A stretch of 5,049 nt of DNA. It comes from Nitrospirota bacterium. Its GTDB lineage: Bacteria; Nitrospirota; Thermodesulfovibrionia; Thermodesulfovibrionales; Magnetobacteriaceae. The translations under genes were made by a program, and so were the position numbers. The notes under the pieces were generated by a model. That model saw only the letters and a program-made list of their open reading frames with translations, did no database searches and was not told where the DNA came from. Location: positions 1 through 5,049 of the forward strand of contig JADFXZ010000165.1 of the NCBI GenBank assembly GCA_015233265.1. Reading direction: 5' to 3'. This document shows, piece by piece, positions 1 through 5,049 of the stretch (its first letter is position 1; each line of letters begins with the position of its first letter).

Positions 1-522
1 TTTGGGGGAGACTTGAGGGTTTGTCAAATCTCTGGCCGCTTCCACGCCCTTTTGATCTGGTAATGGTAGTACATCTGTTGGCGCATTGCCGCTTCCGCGC
101 TGGGGGCTGCCCGGGTCTAATAATGAAATTATTTCGTCTTTGGGGGAGACTTGAGGGTTTGTCAAATCTCTGGCCGCTTCCACGCCCTTTTGATCTGGTA
201 ATGGTAGTACATCTGTTGGCGCATTGCCGCTTCCGCGCTGGGGGCTGCCCGGGTCTAATAATGAAATTATTTCGTCTTTGGGGGAGACTTGAGGGTTTGT
301 CAAATCTCTGGCCGCTTCCACGCCCTTTTGATCTGGTAATGGTAGTACATCTGTTGGCGCATTGCCGCTTCCGCGCTGGGGGCTGCCCGGGTCTAATAAT
401 GAAATTATTTCGTCTTTGGGGGAGACTTGAGGGTTTGTCAAATCTCTGGCCGCTTCCACGCCCTTTTGAGTTGGCGATGGTAGTACATCTGTTGGCGCAT
501 TGCCGCTTCCGCGCTGGGGGCT
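1..522 (-). repeat. In-frame 138-bp tandem repeat array (3.8 visible copies) inside the FliK-like gene
   Basis: The period is exactly 138 bp (46 codons). In coding order the units are 522-385, 384-247, 246-109 and a partial 108-1 cut by the window edge. The last three read as identical base for base. The first unit differs only at 470, 471, 475 and 476, changing Leu-Pro-Asp to Ser-Pro-Thr. Each encoded unit begins SPQRGSGNAPTDVLP, continues QKGVEAARDLTNPQVSPK and ends DEIISLLDPG. It is rich in Pro, Gly and acidic residues (7 acidic, 4 basic), so probably extended or disordered with two short helical patches. Base 523 also matches the unit, by chance or as a remnant. The period is a multiple of three, so copy-number changes would keep the frame. 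Confidence 0.97.
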
Positions 523-1545
523 GAGTTGGCCTGCCAAAGTGACTGCCGCGTCTTTGGATGGGGCAGTCTGCGGTGATAACGCCGCGTCGAGCGTTTGTTT
601 TACGGAGGTGAGCACATCACCGCAATTACAGCCTGTGTGCATGGTCTTATCTTCTTCTACTACTTTGAGGCAGTCTTCTATCGCCTGATTAAGCATATTG
701 ATTGTATCACGGGCATTGTCAGAGTTTAGAGAGGCAATCCCCTTATATGTTACCGCTGTCAGGTCGCTTAAAAACGAACGCGTGTGCTCTTCGGTCTGCG
801 GATACTGAAAGGCCTCGACTGCCTTTTGGACAATTGAATTAAGTGTATCTTTGGCCATTACGACATCTGGGGCATTGCTTAGCTCCTGCAGGGCGGACTG
901 CTTTACATTGGTTTCAAGAAACACGCCTGAGCCCTCAACCGCCGTCTTGAGGGTTTGTGCATTGAGCTGTTGTATATCGGGCATCGCAGAGGCAAGCTGC
1001 CGAAACTCAGGGAATTGATTTTTAACATTTGACGGTATATTAGTTAATAACTTCTGTAAGTCCTGAAAGTCCGTGGACGTAAGGCGCGCTCCCGAAAGCT
1101 CAGAAAGCAGCAGCTGTACCTTTTGAGCAACTGTCTGCACAGTGGCCGGCGCTGTTGTAGTGGATGCTTGTTCGGGGGTGGTTGGCAGCGCAGGGGCGGA
1201 CTCGGGCGCGGCTGAGGAGACTGGCTGCGGCTGGGGAGCACGCGATTCAAAACCAACAAACTTGAGACTGATGTCCTTGTCGCCGCCAATCACTTTTAAG
1301 GAGATCTGGTCGCCAGCGTTAAGCGCAACATTTGTCTTGGCTAGGAGAAGCGCTCCCTGAGTGTCGCCGCTGTTACCAGATTGTGGGGTTATTCGAAGCA
1401 TTACAAGGCCAGAGCCAACTGTATTGACGACTTCGGCAGTTACAGCTTGCCCTGAGACGAGGGAAATTGGCCGGCCATCGGGTCTGGCCAGAAGTACTAC
1501 ATTGCCGCCCTTATTAGCGCCTATATTATCGACATTGAAGTTCAC
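1..1545 (-). CDS. FliK-like flagellar hook-length control protein, 3'-truncated by window edge, with 46-residue tandem repeats
   Basis: The frame starts at GTG 1545 and stays open for 515 codons to base 1, so the C-terminus is missing. The start is well fixed: an in-frame TAA lies 18 bases upstream (1561-1563), no other start codon intervenes, and GGGGAG sits 6 bases before the GTG. Visible layout: residues 1-100 are beta-rich, with GQAVTAEVV (32-40), LVMLRI (47-52) and NAGDQISLKVIGG (76-88). This resembles the N-terminal domain of many FliK proteins. Residues 102-135 are a Pro/Ala/Ser/Thr linker, 136-325 look mostly helical, and 342-515 are 46-residue repeats. FliK is known as an exported ruler whose C-terminal Flg_hook domain switches FlhB specificity; that domain would lie beyond the window. 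The three visible cysteines (292, 306, 308) are odd for an exported flagellar protein. Position after fliW supports a flagellar role. The open reading frame is certain; FliK identity is inferred, and another repeat-rich flagellar protein is possible. Confidence 0.6.
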   Translation of the reverse strand, partial: MNFNVDNIGANKGGNVVLLARPDGRPISLVSGQAVTAEVVNTVGSGLVMLRITPQSGNSGDTQGALLLAKTNVALNAGDQISLKVIGGDKDISLKFVGFESRAPQPQPVSSAAPESAPALPTTPEQASTTTAPATVQTVAQKVQLLLSELSGARLTSTDFQDLQKLLTNIPSNVKNQFPEFRQLASAMPDIQQLNAQTLKTAVEGSGVFLETNVKQSALQELSNAPDVVMAKDTLNSIVQKAVEAFQYPQTEEHTRSFLSDLTAVTYKGIASLNSDNARDTINMLNQAIEDCLKVVEEDKTMHTGCNCGDVLTSVKQTLDAALSPQTAPSKDAAVTLAGQLSPQRGSGNAPTDVLPSPTQKGVEAARDLTNPQVSPKDEIISLLDPGSPQRGSGNAPTDVLPLPDQKGVEAARDLTNPQVSPKDEIISLLDPGSPQRGSGNAPTDVLPLPDQKGVEAARDLTNPQVSPKDEIISLLDPGSPQRGSGNAPTDVLPLPDQKGVEAARDLTNPQVSPK

Positions 1546-1551
1546 CCGATA

Positions 1552-1557
1552 CTCCCC
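1552..1557 (-). promoter_or_regulatory. Ribosome binding site deciding the GTG start of the FliK-like gene
   Basis: GGGGAG lies 6 bases upstream of GTG 1545. With the in-frame TAA at 1561-1563, it makes this non-ATG start the only sensible one; the next in-frame ATG is codon 49. The fliW-to-FliK-like gap (1546-1596) shows no terminator, which fits cotranscription. Confidence 0.75.
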
Positions 1558-1596
1558 GCTTTAATTCGAGCGCTGCCCAACACTTGCATCAGAGGT

Positions 1597-2004
1597 TTAT
1601 AGCTTATCCAGCACGACTTGAACACCTAATCTCAGTGCGGCGTTAAAGAGCAGCGGTCCGTGAAAATTAGCAATCACCTGCTCCTTTTCTACCCTTATGA
1701 TTACAAAAGTGACAAGGTCATCTTCGCTGTCCAGCTGAAGAAACCGCTTTGTCGTAGGGTCAAGCGTCATATTAAATTTTGGAAGCATAATCCTCGGCTC
1801 TATGACGATAAAGGCAACATCGGGGTCATCTACCGCGTGAAGCCACTTCAGCACCGTTTCCTTGTGGTCAAGCAGCACGTATCTTTTAATTGCCGGAAAC
1901 CCAAGAATACCGTCTGGGAATGTGATAATCTTCTCAGCGTCCACCTCGAGAGAGCCAAATCTCGAGGTCTGAAACACTATTTTATTATTATCGTTGCAGG
2001 ACAT
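1597..2004 (-). CDS. fliW: Flagellar assembly factor FliW (CsrA antagonist)
   Basis: FliW is a small cytoplasmic protein that binds either flagellin or CsrA. In Bacillus subtilis, flagellin export frees FliW, which then sequesters CsrA and relieves repression of flagellin translation. The 135-residue product shows the family pattern: FGSLEV (16-21), ITFPDGILGF (27-36) followed by KRYVLLD, DPDVAFIVIEP (60-70), and GPLLFN (116-121) before LGVQVVL. It ends about ten residues after that point, so it lacks the short tail many FliW proteins carry and is slightly short for the family (about 143 residues in B. subtilis). The ATG lies inside the end of csrA, giving a 17-base overlap that suggests translational coupling and balanced production of the two partners. 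The ribosome binding site is weak (GAGAAG inside csrA), which also fits coupling. An in-frame GTG at codon 10 has no better site, so the ATG is kept. Confidence 0.95.
   Translation of the reverse strand: MSCNDNNKIVFQTSRFGSLEVDAEKIITFPDGILGFPAIKRYVLLDHKETVLKWLHAVDDPDVAFIVIEPRIMLPKFNMTLDPTTKRFLQLDSEDDLVTFVIIRVEKEQVIANFHGPLLFNAALRLGVQVVLDKL
1943..1968 (-). other. Perfect 9-bp stem-loop in early fliW mRNA
   Basis: ACCTCGAGA (1943-1951) and TCTCGAGGT (1960-1968) are exact reverse complements around an 8-base loop. In the mRNA this stem covers fliW codons 13-21, encoding the conserved FGSLEV segment, and begins 19 bases past the csrA stop. No T-run follows it, so it is not an intrinsic terminator. 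It could slow ribosomes, protect the transcript or be a processing point. The pairing is seen directly; any role is inference. Confidence 0.5.
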
Positions 2005-2215
2005 CTTTTATCTTCTCGAACTCGCCGCTGGTAAGCCCTGCTGACAAGATATTTTCGGTTTTTATCTTCTCATACAGCTCATTTCTGAATATTCTGACGC
2101 CGTTGGGGGCATCTATTCCGAGCCTGACCTTGTTACCCTTAATCTCCACTACGGTAATCGTAATGGAATCGCCTAACTTTATGGCCTCTTCTGACTTCCG
2201 TGTCAATACGAGCAT
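1988..2215 (-). CDS. csrA: Translational regulator CsrA (RsmA family)
   Basis: CsrA is a homodimeric RNA-binding protein that recognises GGA in hairpin loops, often over ribosome binding sites, and in FliW-containing bacteria represses flagellin translation. The 75-residue product starts MLVLTRKSEEAIKLGD and continues through VEIKGNKVRLGIDAPNGVRIFRNELYEKI, the full beta-sheet signature. Leu4, Arg6, Gly33, Ala36-Pro37, Arg44 and Glu46 are in their usual places, and Arg44 is the main RNA-contacting residue in the family. Phe43 replaces the common His or Leu. The C-terminal extension (about 52-75) is the long form typical of FliW-partnered CsrA (74 residues in B. subtilis, 61 in E. coli) and is part of the surface FliW binds. 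It is followed by fliW, whose start overlaps its end. Three stop codons in tandem (TAATAATAA) close the frame. AGGGGG at 2220-2225 is the likely ribosome binding site, four bases before the ATG. Confidence 0.98.
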   Translation of the reverse strand: MLVLTRKSEEAIKLGDSITITVVEIKGNKVRLGIDAPNGVRIFRNELYEKIKTENILSAGLTSGEFEKIKDVLQR

Positions 2216-2241
2216 CTTGCCCCCTGTATTACTTTCATGCT

Positions 2242-2259
2242 AAGAGCATCCAAGCTCTC
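2242..2259 (-). promoter_or_regulatory. Candidate CsrA-binding hairpin in the csrA leader (GGA in loop)
   Basis: On the transcribed strand AGAGC (2254-2258) pairs with GCTCT (2243-2247), and an outer G-U pair (2259/2242) can extend the stem. The six-base loop is TTGGAT, and with the closing G it reads GGATG as in the CsrA consensus. GGA presented in the loop of a short stem is the classical CsrA/RsmA site. It lies about 35 bases upstream of the csrA start, so autoregulation is a reasonable inference. Confidence 0.45.
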
Positions 2260-2277
2260 TCTACGCCAACACCGCAT

Positions 2278-2286
2278 AGTATATCA
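2278..2286 (-). promoter_or_regulatory. Possible extended -10 promoter for csrA-fliW
   Basis: The transcribed-strand sequence TGATATACT has a TGn extension followed by TATACT, five of six matches to TATAAT. No good -35 box lies at 16-18 bases; TTGGAG at 19 is poor. Extended -10 promoters can work without one. A start near 2271 would give a leader of about 55 bases containing the 2242-2259 hairpin. The region is AT-rich, so chance matches are easy. Confidence 0.3.
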
Positions 2287-2298
2287 TATATATCGGAC

Positions 2299-2310
2299 AA
2301 TTCTCCAATT
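2299..2310 (-). promoter_or_regulatory. Second, weaker GGA-loop hairpin at the flgL stop codon
   Basis: On the transcribed strand AATT-GGAG-AATT forms a four-base-pair A/T stem with GGA in the tetraloop. It overlaps the flgL TAA (2309-2311) and sits about 55 bases upstream of the GGA at 2249-2251. Two GGA loops at that distance could be bridged by one CsrA dimer. The stem is weak and the site could arise by chance. It would be absent from a transcript starting at the promoter near 2280. Confidence 0.25.
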
Positions 2311-3340
2311 ACTTTATAGTCAGAAAGTCGAACAATGTCTGAGACATCACCTGGCCGGAGGACTGCCGCAGAGCCTGAAGCGCCATTTCAGACTTCGATA
2401 TATCGGTCGTTGTCACTGTAATGTCGGAGTCTTGTGTGTTTGACAGATATTCTGTCTGGTTGACATTGTTGCTGTCGTTATTACTACCGGTCTGCTGCAA
2501 ATAATTGAGCCTTGCGCCTATGGTAGCCCTTACTGTGGTGACCTTGTCAAGGGCTGACTGCAGAGGGCTCATCATTGCGTTTATCATGTCAACGTCATTG
2601 TTGTTAAAGGCTTTTGCGATTACATTTGTCATTTCCATGTAGTTAGAAAAGGATGCCTGTTCAATCCCTGCCGCTGATGGCGAACTCGATGTGCTTAGAG
2701 TTACAGTTATCTTAGTTGACACGGGTGACGGCACGAAATGCGCCCAATTGCCAGAAGTCAACCTTATGGAATTCGTACCTTGCAGAGAATACGCAAATGC
2801 GTCCGACCCTGTGATGTTTTCAATAACCTGGGCTGTGCTGTTTATGTTGATAGAAATCTGGGCGCTGTCACCCGCATAGGTATAGATGCCAGTTGGGGAA
2901 GTGGCAAAGCTTGCCGTGTTGGTCTGACTTCCTGAGAACAGATACCTGTCACCGGAGCGCGTCAGAGACAGCGAGTACAGACTATTTTTTATTGTATCTA
3001 TCTCGGCGGCGGTGTCCCGCCTGCCGGAGGCGTCAGTGGAGCCGTTTACGCCGCTTACCATGAGTTCTTCCATACGCTGGAGGTTATCCACAACGCTTGA
3101 CATTGCCGTATCTGAAGTTTGAAGGAATGACAGTGCTGCGCTAATGTTTTTCTGGTATTGGGTGGAATTAGCTATGTCCACCTTATACCCCAGTATTTGC
3201 CCCATAGCGGATATGTCATCAGAGGGTTTATTTACCTTCAACCCAGATGACAGCTGCTCCTGTGAGTCATAGAGTTGAGAAATATTGTCCTGAAAGGACT
3301 TCTTCATCATATCTAAGTACATGAAACTTGATATTCTCAT
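2309..3340 (-). CDS. flgL: Flagellar hook-associated protein 3 (hook-filament junction protein FlgL)
   Basis: FlgL is exported through the flagellar type III apparatus and sits between FlgK and the filament. The 343-residue product has flagellin-like ends. The N-terminus begins MRISSFMYLDMMKKSF, then SSGLKVNKPSDD at 31-42, followed by a QYQKNISAALSFLQTSDTAMSSV helix region that matches the FlgL/flagellin N domain. DRYLFSGSQTNTASF near 130-145 is the typical end of that domain. The central part (about 145-240) is Ser/Thr-rich and variable. The last 30 residues, from SEMALQALRQSSGQVM to LFDFLTIK, form the C-terminal D0 helix. Length is slightly above E. coli FlgL (317). It follows flgK by 13 bases with GAGG (3349-3352) eight bases before the ATG, so the two are cotranscribed. 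Its ribosome binding region reads GGGTGGATAAATG and includes a GGA, so CsrA control is conceivable but unproven. No cysteine is present. Confidence 0.97.
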   Translation of the reverse strand: MRISSFMYLDMMKKSFQDNISQLYDSQEQLSSGLKVNKPSDDISAMGQILGYKVDIANSTQYQKNISAALSFLQTSDTAMSSVVDNLQRMEELMVSGVNGSTDASGRRDTAAEIDTIKNSLYSLSLTRSGDRYLFSGSQTNTASFATSPTGIYTYAGDSAQISININSTAQVIENITGSDAFAYSLQGTNSIRLTSGNWAHFVPSPVSTKITVTLSTSSSPSAAGIEQASFSNYMEMTNVIAKAFNNNDVDMINAMMSPLQSALDKVTTVRATIGARLNYLQQTGSNNDSNNVNQTEYLSNTQDSDITVTTTDISKSEMALQALRQSSGQVMSQTLFDFLTIK

Positions 3341-3348
3341 TTATCCAC

Positions 3349-3352
3349 CCTC
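3349..3352 (-). promoter_or_regulatory. flgL ribosome binding site
   Basis: GAGG lies eight bases upstream of the flgL ATG, within the 13-base flgK-flgL gap. It supports the MRISSF start, the normal first residues of the family. An adjacent GGTGGA adds further purines and a GGA triplet. Confidence 0.7.
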
Positions 3353-3353
3353 G

Positions 3354-4988
3354 TTATTTTACTAAATTGACCAATGTATCCAGCAGAGTACTGGTGACGT
3401 TTACAATTTGGGCAGCCGCCTGATAGGACTTTTGATATTGCACAAGGTTCATCGCCTGCTCATCTAAAGAAACCCCTGAGACTGAGGCATTCTGCTGCTG
3501 AAGCTGAGCTAACACATTTTTGGAGAATGTCAGGTTATCGTTTGCCGAAGCGGCGTTGTTTCCGATTGTGGCAACTACAGAGGCATAGTATTCGCTTATC
3601 GTACTGTCAGACAGCACCGAGATTGACTGCTTAGAAAGCGCAACCATTGCAAGGGCGTTGCCGTTGCCCCCGGGGATGGCAGTGGGAGAGCTTGCCGCCG
3701 CAATCTGTGTGGGGTCAGACAGCTCCACTTTGCCGTTTAAAATGGCTGTCTGTATAGGGGAGATTTTAAACACATCGCCCGTCGAAGGACTCCCGGCAAA
3801 GGTTATCTGCATCCCATCTACGTTAAGCGTATTGCCGCTGAGCGTGCCGTTTGTCGAGGTATTGTTTTTTATGTCATACAGTTGATAGTTGCTGCCGCCT
3901 GTGAACCTGACCTCGTATTCCTTGTAAGTAAGGGCGGAGGTATCAGTAATAATGGCCGACGCTACGGAGGCCGTAGAGCTGTTTTCGTTTAAGGCGGTTA
4001 CATTAAGCGGGTTAAAGAAATTGCTTCCAGCCTTGCCGTTTAAATCATAGCCCTTGGTCTGGACAGAGTTGACCATGTTTGTGATTGCGGCAATTGTAGT
4101 TCTGAGGCCTGCCAAAGCGGCAGGCAGCCCACTCTGAGCGTTGTTTTTGAGCTGAAGATCTGCCCCAAGCTTCCCGCCAGTTATCTGAGAGGTTTCATTT
4201 ATGCCATCTATGTTTATCTGTATCTTGCCGTCAGTAAGTTTCTGCATCGTTATGGGGTTTACAATGTTACCGACGCCGACAAGATTTCTGTCGCCGACTA
4301 TAACTGTAACCGCTCCGGATTTATCGTCTAACGTGCTGAAGTTGACCAGTCCGGCAAGCTGAGTCAGCGCGGCCTGCCGTTTGTCTATCAGGTCGTTTGC
4401 CTCCTGGCTGGTTCCAGCCTGGGTCAGCGCTATGCTTGTGTTGTAATTCGAAATCTGTGAGGCCAGATTGTTTATCTGCTTTATGGTATCGGGAACGGAT
4501 TTATCTATAGAGTCAGAGATGTTGTTAAACTGGCTCTCGATTTGCTGTGCCTGAGTGATGATGTTCTGACCGTCTGATATGACCACTGTCCGTTGTTCCG
4601 GAGTTTCTGGATTTGTGGACAGTGACTGCCACGCGTTAAAAAAGCTGGTTATAGAGGCCGAGAGTCCAGTGCCTGTCTGGTCATTTATTGCGTTTTCCAC
4701 CTGTGAATACGTACCCTGAAGAACGTTCTGCTTTCCGCTATTTTGCTCTTCAAGCAGCATCTGCGCTTGTGTAAAACTATCATATTGCCTTTGGACATAT
4801 GCTAATTTTACACCAGTTCCGGATGCCCCCATTATGGCGGTATTGGGGTTGTTCACCTCGAGAATTGCGTTTTGTGTCTCATACCCAGGGGTATTAACAT
4901 TGGATATGTTATTCCCCGTTATGGTTAAAGCCTGACTCATCGTCGATAAGGCCGACGCTGCTACGTTCATCAATGCCGACAGTCCCAT
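3354..4988 (-). CDS. flgK: Flagellar hook-associated protein 1 (hook-filament junction protein FlgK)
   Basis: FlgK caps the finished hook and joins it to FlgL and the filament. From the chosen start the product is 544 residues, close to E. coli FlgK (547). The N-terminus MGLSALMNVAASALSTM leads to TGNNISNVNTPGY (24-36), the rod/hook/FlgK signature. An FFNAWQSLSTNPETPEQR motif around 110-130 is diagnostic for FlgK. A YEVRFTGGSNYQLYD to FAGSPSTGDVFKI stretch in the second half resembles the FlgK beta-rich insertion domain. The last 40 residues, with SLDEQAMNLVQYQKSYQAAA and TLLDTLVNLVK, form the conserved C-terminal D0 helix. The frame can be extended six codons to ATG 5006, but that start has no ribosome binding site and adds a non-family MRRGIK. 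ATG 4988 has GAGG seven bases upstream and gives the canonical MGLS start. FlgL follows 13 bases downstream. No cysteine is present. Confidence 0.97.
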   Translation of the reverse strand: MGLSALMNVAASALSTMSQALTITGNNISNVNTPGYETQNAILEVNNPNTAIMGASGTGVKLAYVQRQYDSFTQAQMLLEEQNSGKQNVLQGTYSQVENAINDQTGTGLSASITSFFNAWQSLSTNPETPEQRTVVISDGQNIITQAQQIESQFNNISDSIDKSVPDTIKQINNLASQISNYNTSIALTQAGTSQEANDLIDKRQAALTQLAGLVNFSTLDDKSGAVTVIVGDRNLVGVGNIVNPITMQKLTDGKIQINIDGINETSQITGGKLGADLQLKNNAQSGLPAALAGLRTTIAAITNMVNSVQTKGYDLNGKAGSNFFNPLNVTALNENSSTASVASAIITDTSALTYKEYEVRFTGGSNYQLYDIKNNTSTNGTLSGNTLNVDGMQITFAGSPSTGDVFKISPIQTAILNGKVELSDPTQIAAASSPTAIPGGNGNALAMVALSKQSISVLSDSTISEYYASVVATIGNNAASANDNLTFSKNVLAQLQQQNASVSGVSLDEQAMNLVQYQKSYQAAAQIVNVTSTLLDTLVNLVK

Positions 4989-4995
4989 CTTTATG

Positions 4996-4999
4996 CCTC
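4996..4999 (-). promoter_or_regulatory. flgK ribosome binding site deciding the internal start
   Basis: GAGG lies seven bases before ATG 4988. No comparable purine run precedes the upstream in-frame ATG at 5006, whose leader is CCGCCCCCGCCAC. This favours the shorter protein starting MGLSALM. Confidence 0.7.
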
Positions 5000-5049
5000 G
5001 CCGCATGTGGCGGGGGCGGTTGCGATATTAAAGCAGGCAAGGCCAAGCG

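Noticed and set aside
21..524. Plus-strand open frame carrying four copies of a 46-residue repeat
   Set aside because: It is the antisense shadow of the minus-strand repeat array. The period is a multiple of three, so any stop-free frame stays open through every copy. The minus-strand frame runs 341 codons further with FliK-like character, and the plus frame has no recognisable motif.
946..958. Thirteen-base match (CTTGAGGGTTTGT) to the repeat unit, outside the array
   Set aside because: It is read in a different codon phase, so it does not encode a repeat fragment. No further similarity flanks it, so it is probably coincidence.
1044..1289. 81-codon minus-strand frame within the FliK-like gene
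   Set aside because: It is an out-of-frame shadow of the FliK-like reading frame, with low-complexity Pro/Arg/Ser composition.
1660..2034. 124-codon plus-strand frame opposite fliW and csrA
   Set aside because: It lies antisense to two well-recognised genes and its Arg/Lys/His-rich product shows no family signature.
2203..2238. Twelve-codon frame (with stop) starting at ATG 2238 and overlapping the csrA start
   Set aside because: There is no ribosome binding site before its ATG, and the length is compatible with chance.
4999..5012. Four-base-pair CGCC/GGCG hairpin around the upstream ATG of the flgK frame
   Set aside because: It is very short and in a C/G-rich stretch. It could mask ATG 5006 but adds little beyond the missing ribosome binding site.
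4991..5047. Minus-strand open frame from the right edge ending TAA two bases before the flgK ATG (ends ATAPATCGEA)
   Set aside because: It could be the 3' end of an upstream operon gene, but 18 codons with no recognisable motif cannot support a call. A second frame also stops at 5028-5030 and is equally possible.
5027..5047. TTGGCC/TGC elements upstream of flgK resembling a sigma-54 promoter
   Set aside because: The GG and GC dinucleotides are about two bases too close for the fixed -24/-12 spacing.

Overview
The window reads almost entirely on the minus strand as one late-flagellar cluster. In transcription order (right to left) it holds flgK (hook-filament junction protein 1), flgL (junction protein 3), csrA (RNA-binding translational regulator), fliW (CsrA antagonist and flagellin-binding assembly factor), and a large open frame that leaves the window at its left edge. 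I read the last one as a FliK-type hook-length control protein. FlgK, FlgL, CsrA and FliW are clear from conserved motifs. The FliK-like call rests on an N-terminal beta-rich pattern, a Pro/Ala linker and gene context.

The organism is a flagellated, diderm-type bacterium of moderate GC. The order flgK-flgL-csrA-fliW is one I associate with Nitrospirota and Desulfobacterota/deltaproteobacterial genomes, whereas Bacillota more often have fliW before csrA. This placement is an inference and cannot be fixed without a search.

Layout: 1-1545 is the FliK-like gene, 3'-truncated by the window edge and still open at base 1. Its last visible 522 bases are 3.8 copies of a 138-bp (46-residue) in-frame tandem repeat. 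Positions 1546-1596 are a short gap with a good ribosome binding site. fliW (1597-2004) overlaps csrA (1988-2215) by 17 bases. The 93-base flgL-csrA gap (2216-2308) is the only real intergenic region. It holds a possible extended -10 promoter and GGA-loop hairpins of the kind CsrA binds. flgL (2309-3340) follows flgK (3354-4988) by 13 bases. About 60 bases upstream of flgK complete the window. No tRNA, rRNA, insertion sequence, CRISPR array or clear intrinsic terminator was seen.

How the genes work together: FlgK and FlgL form the junction on which the filament is built after the hook is finished. FliK normally measures the hook and triggers the export switch that lets FlgK, FlgL and flagellin out. 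FliW bound to flagellin releases CsrA to repress flagellin translation, and FliW freed by flagellin export sequesters CsrA. The window therefore joins hook completion, junction assembly and flagellin homeostasis. The most unusual element is the nearly perfect repeat array in the presumed ruler protein.
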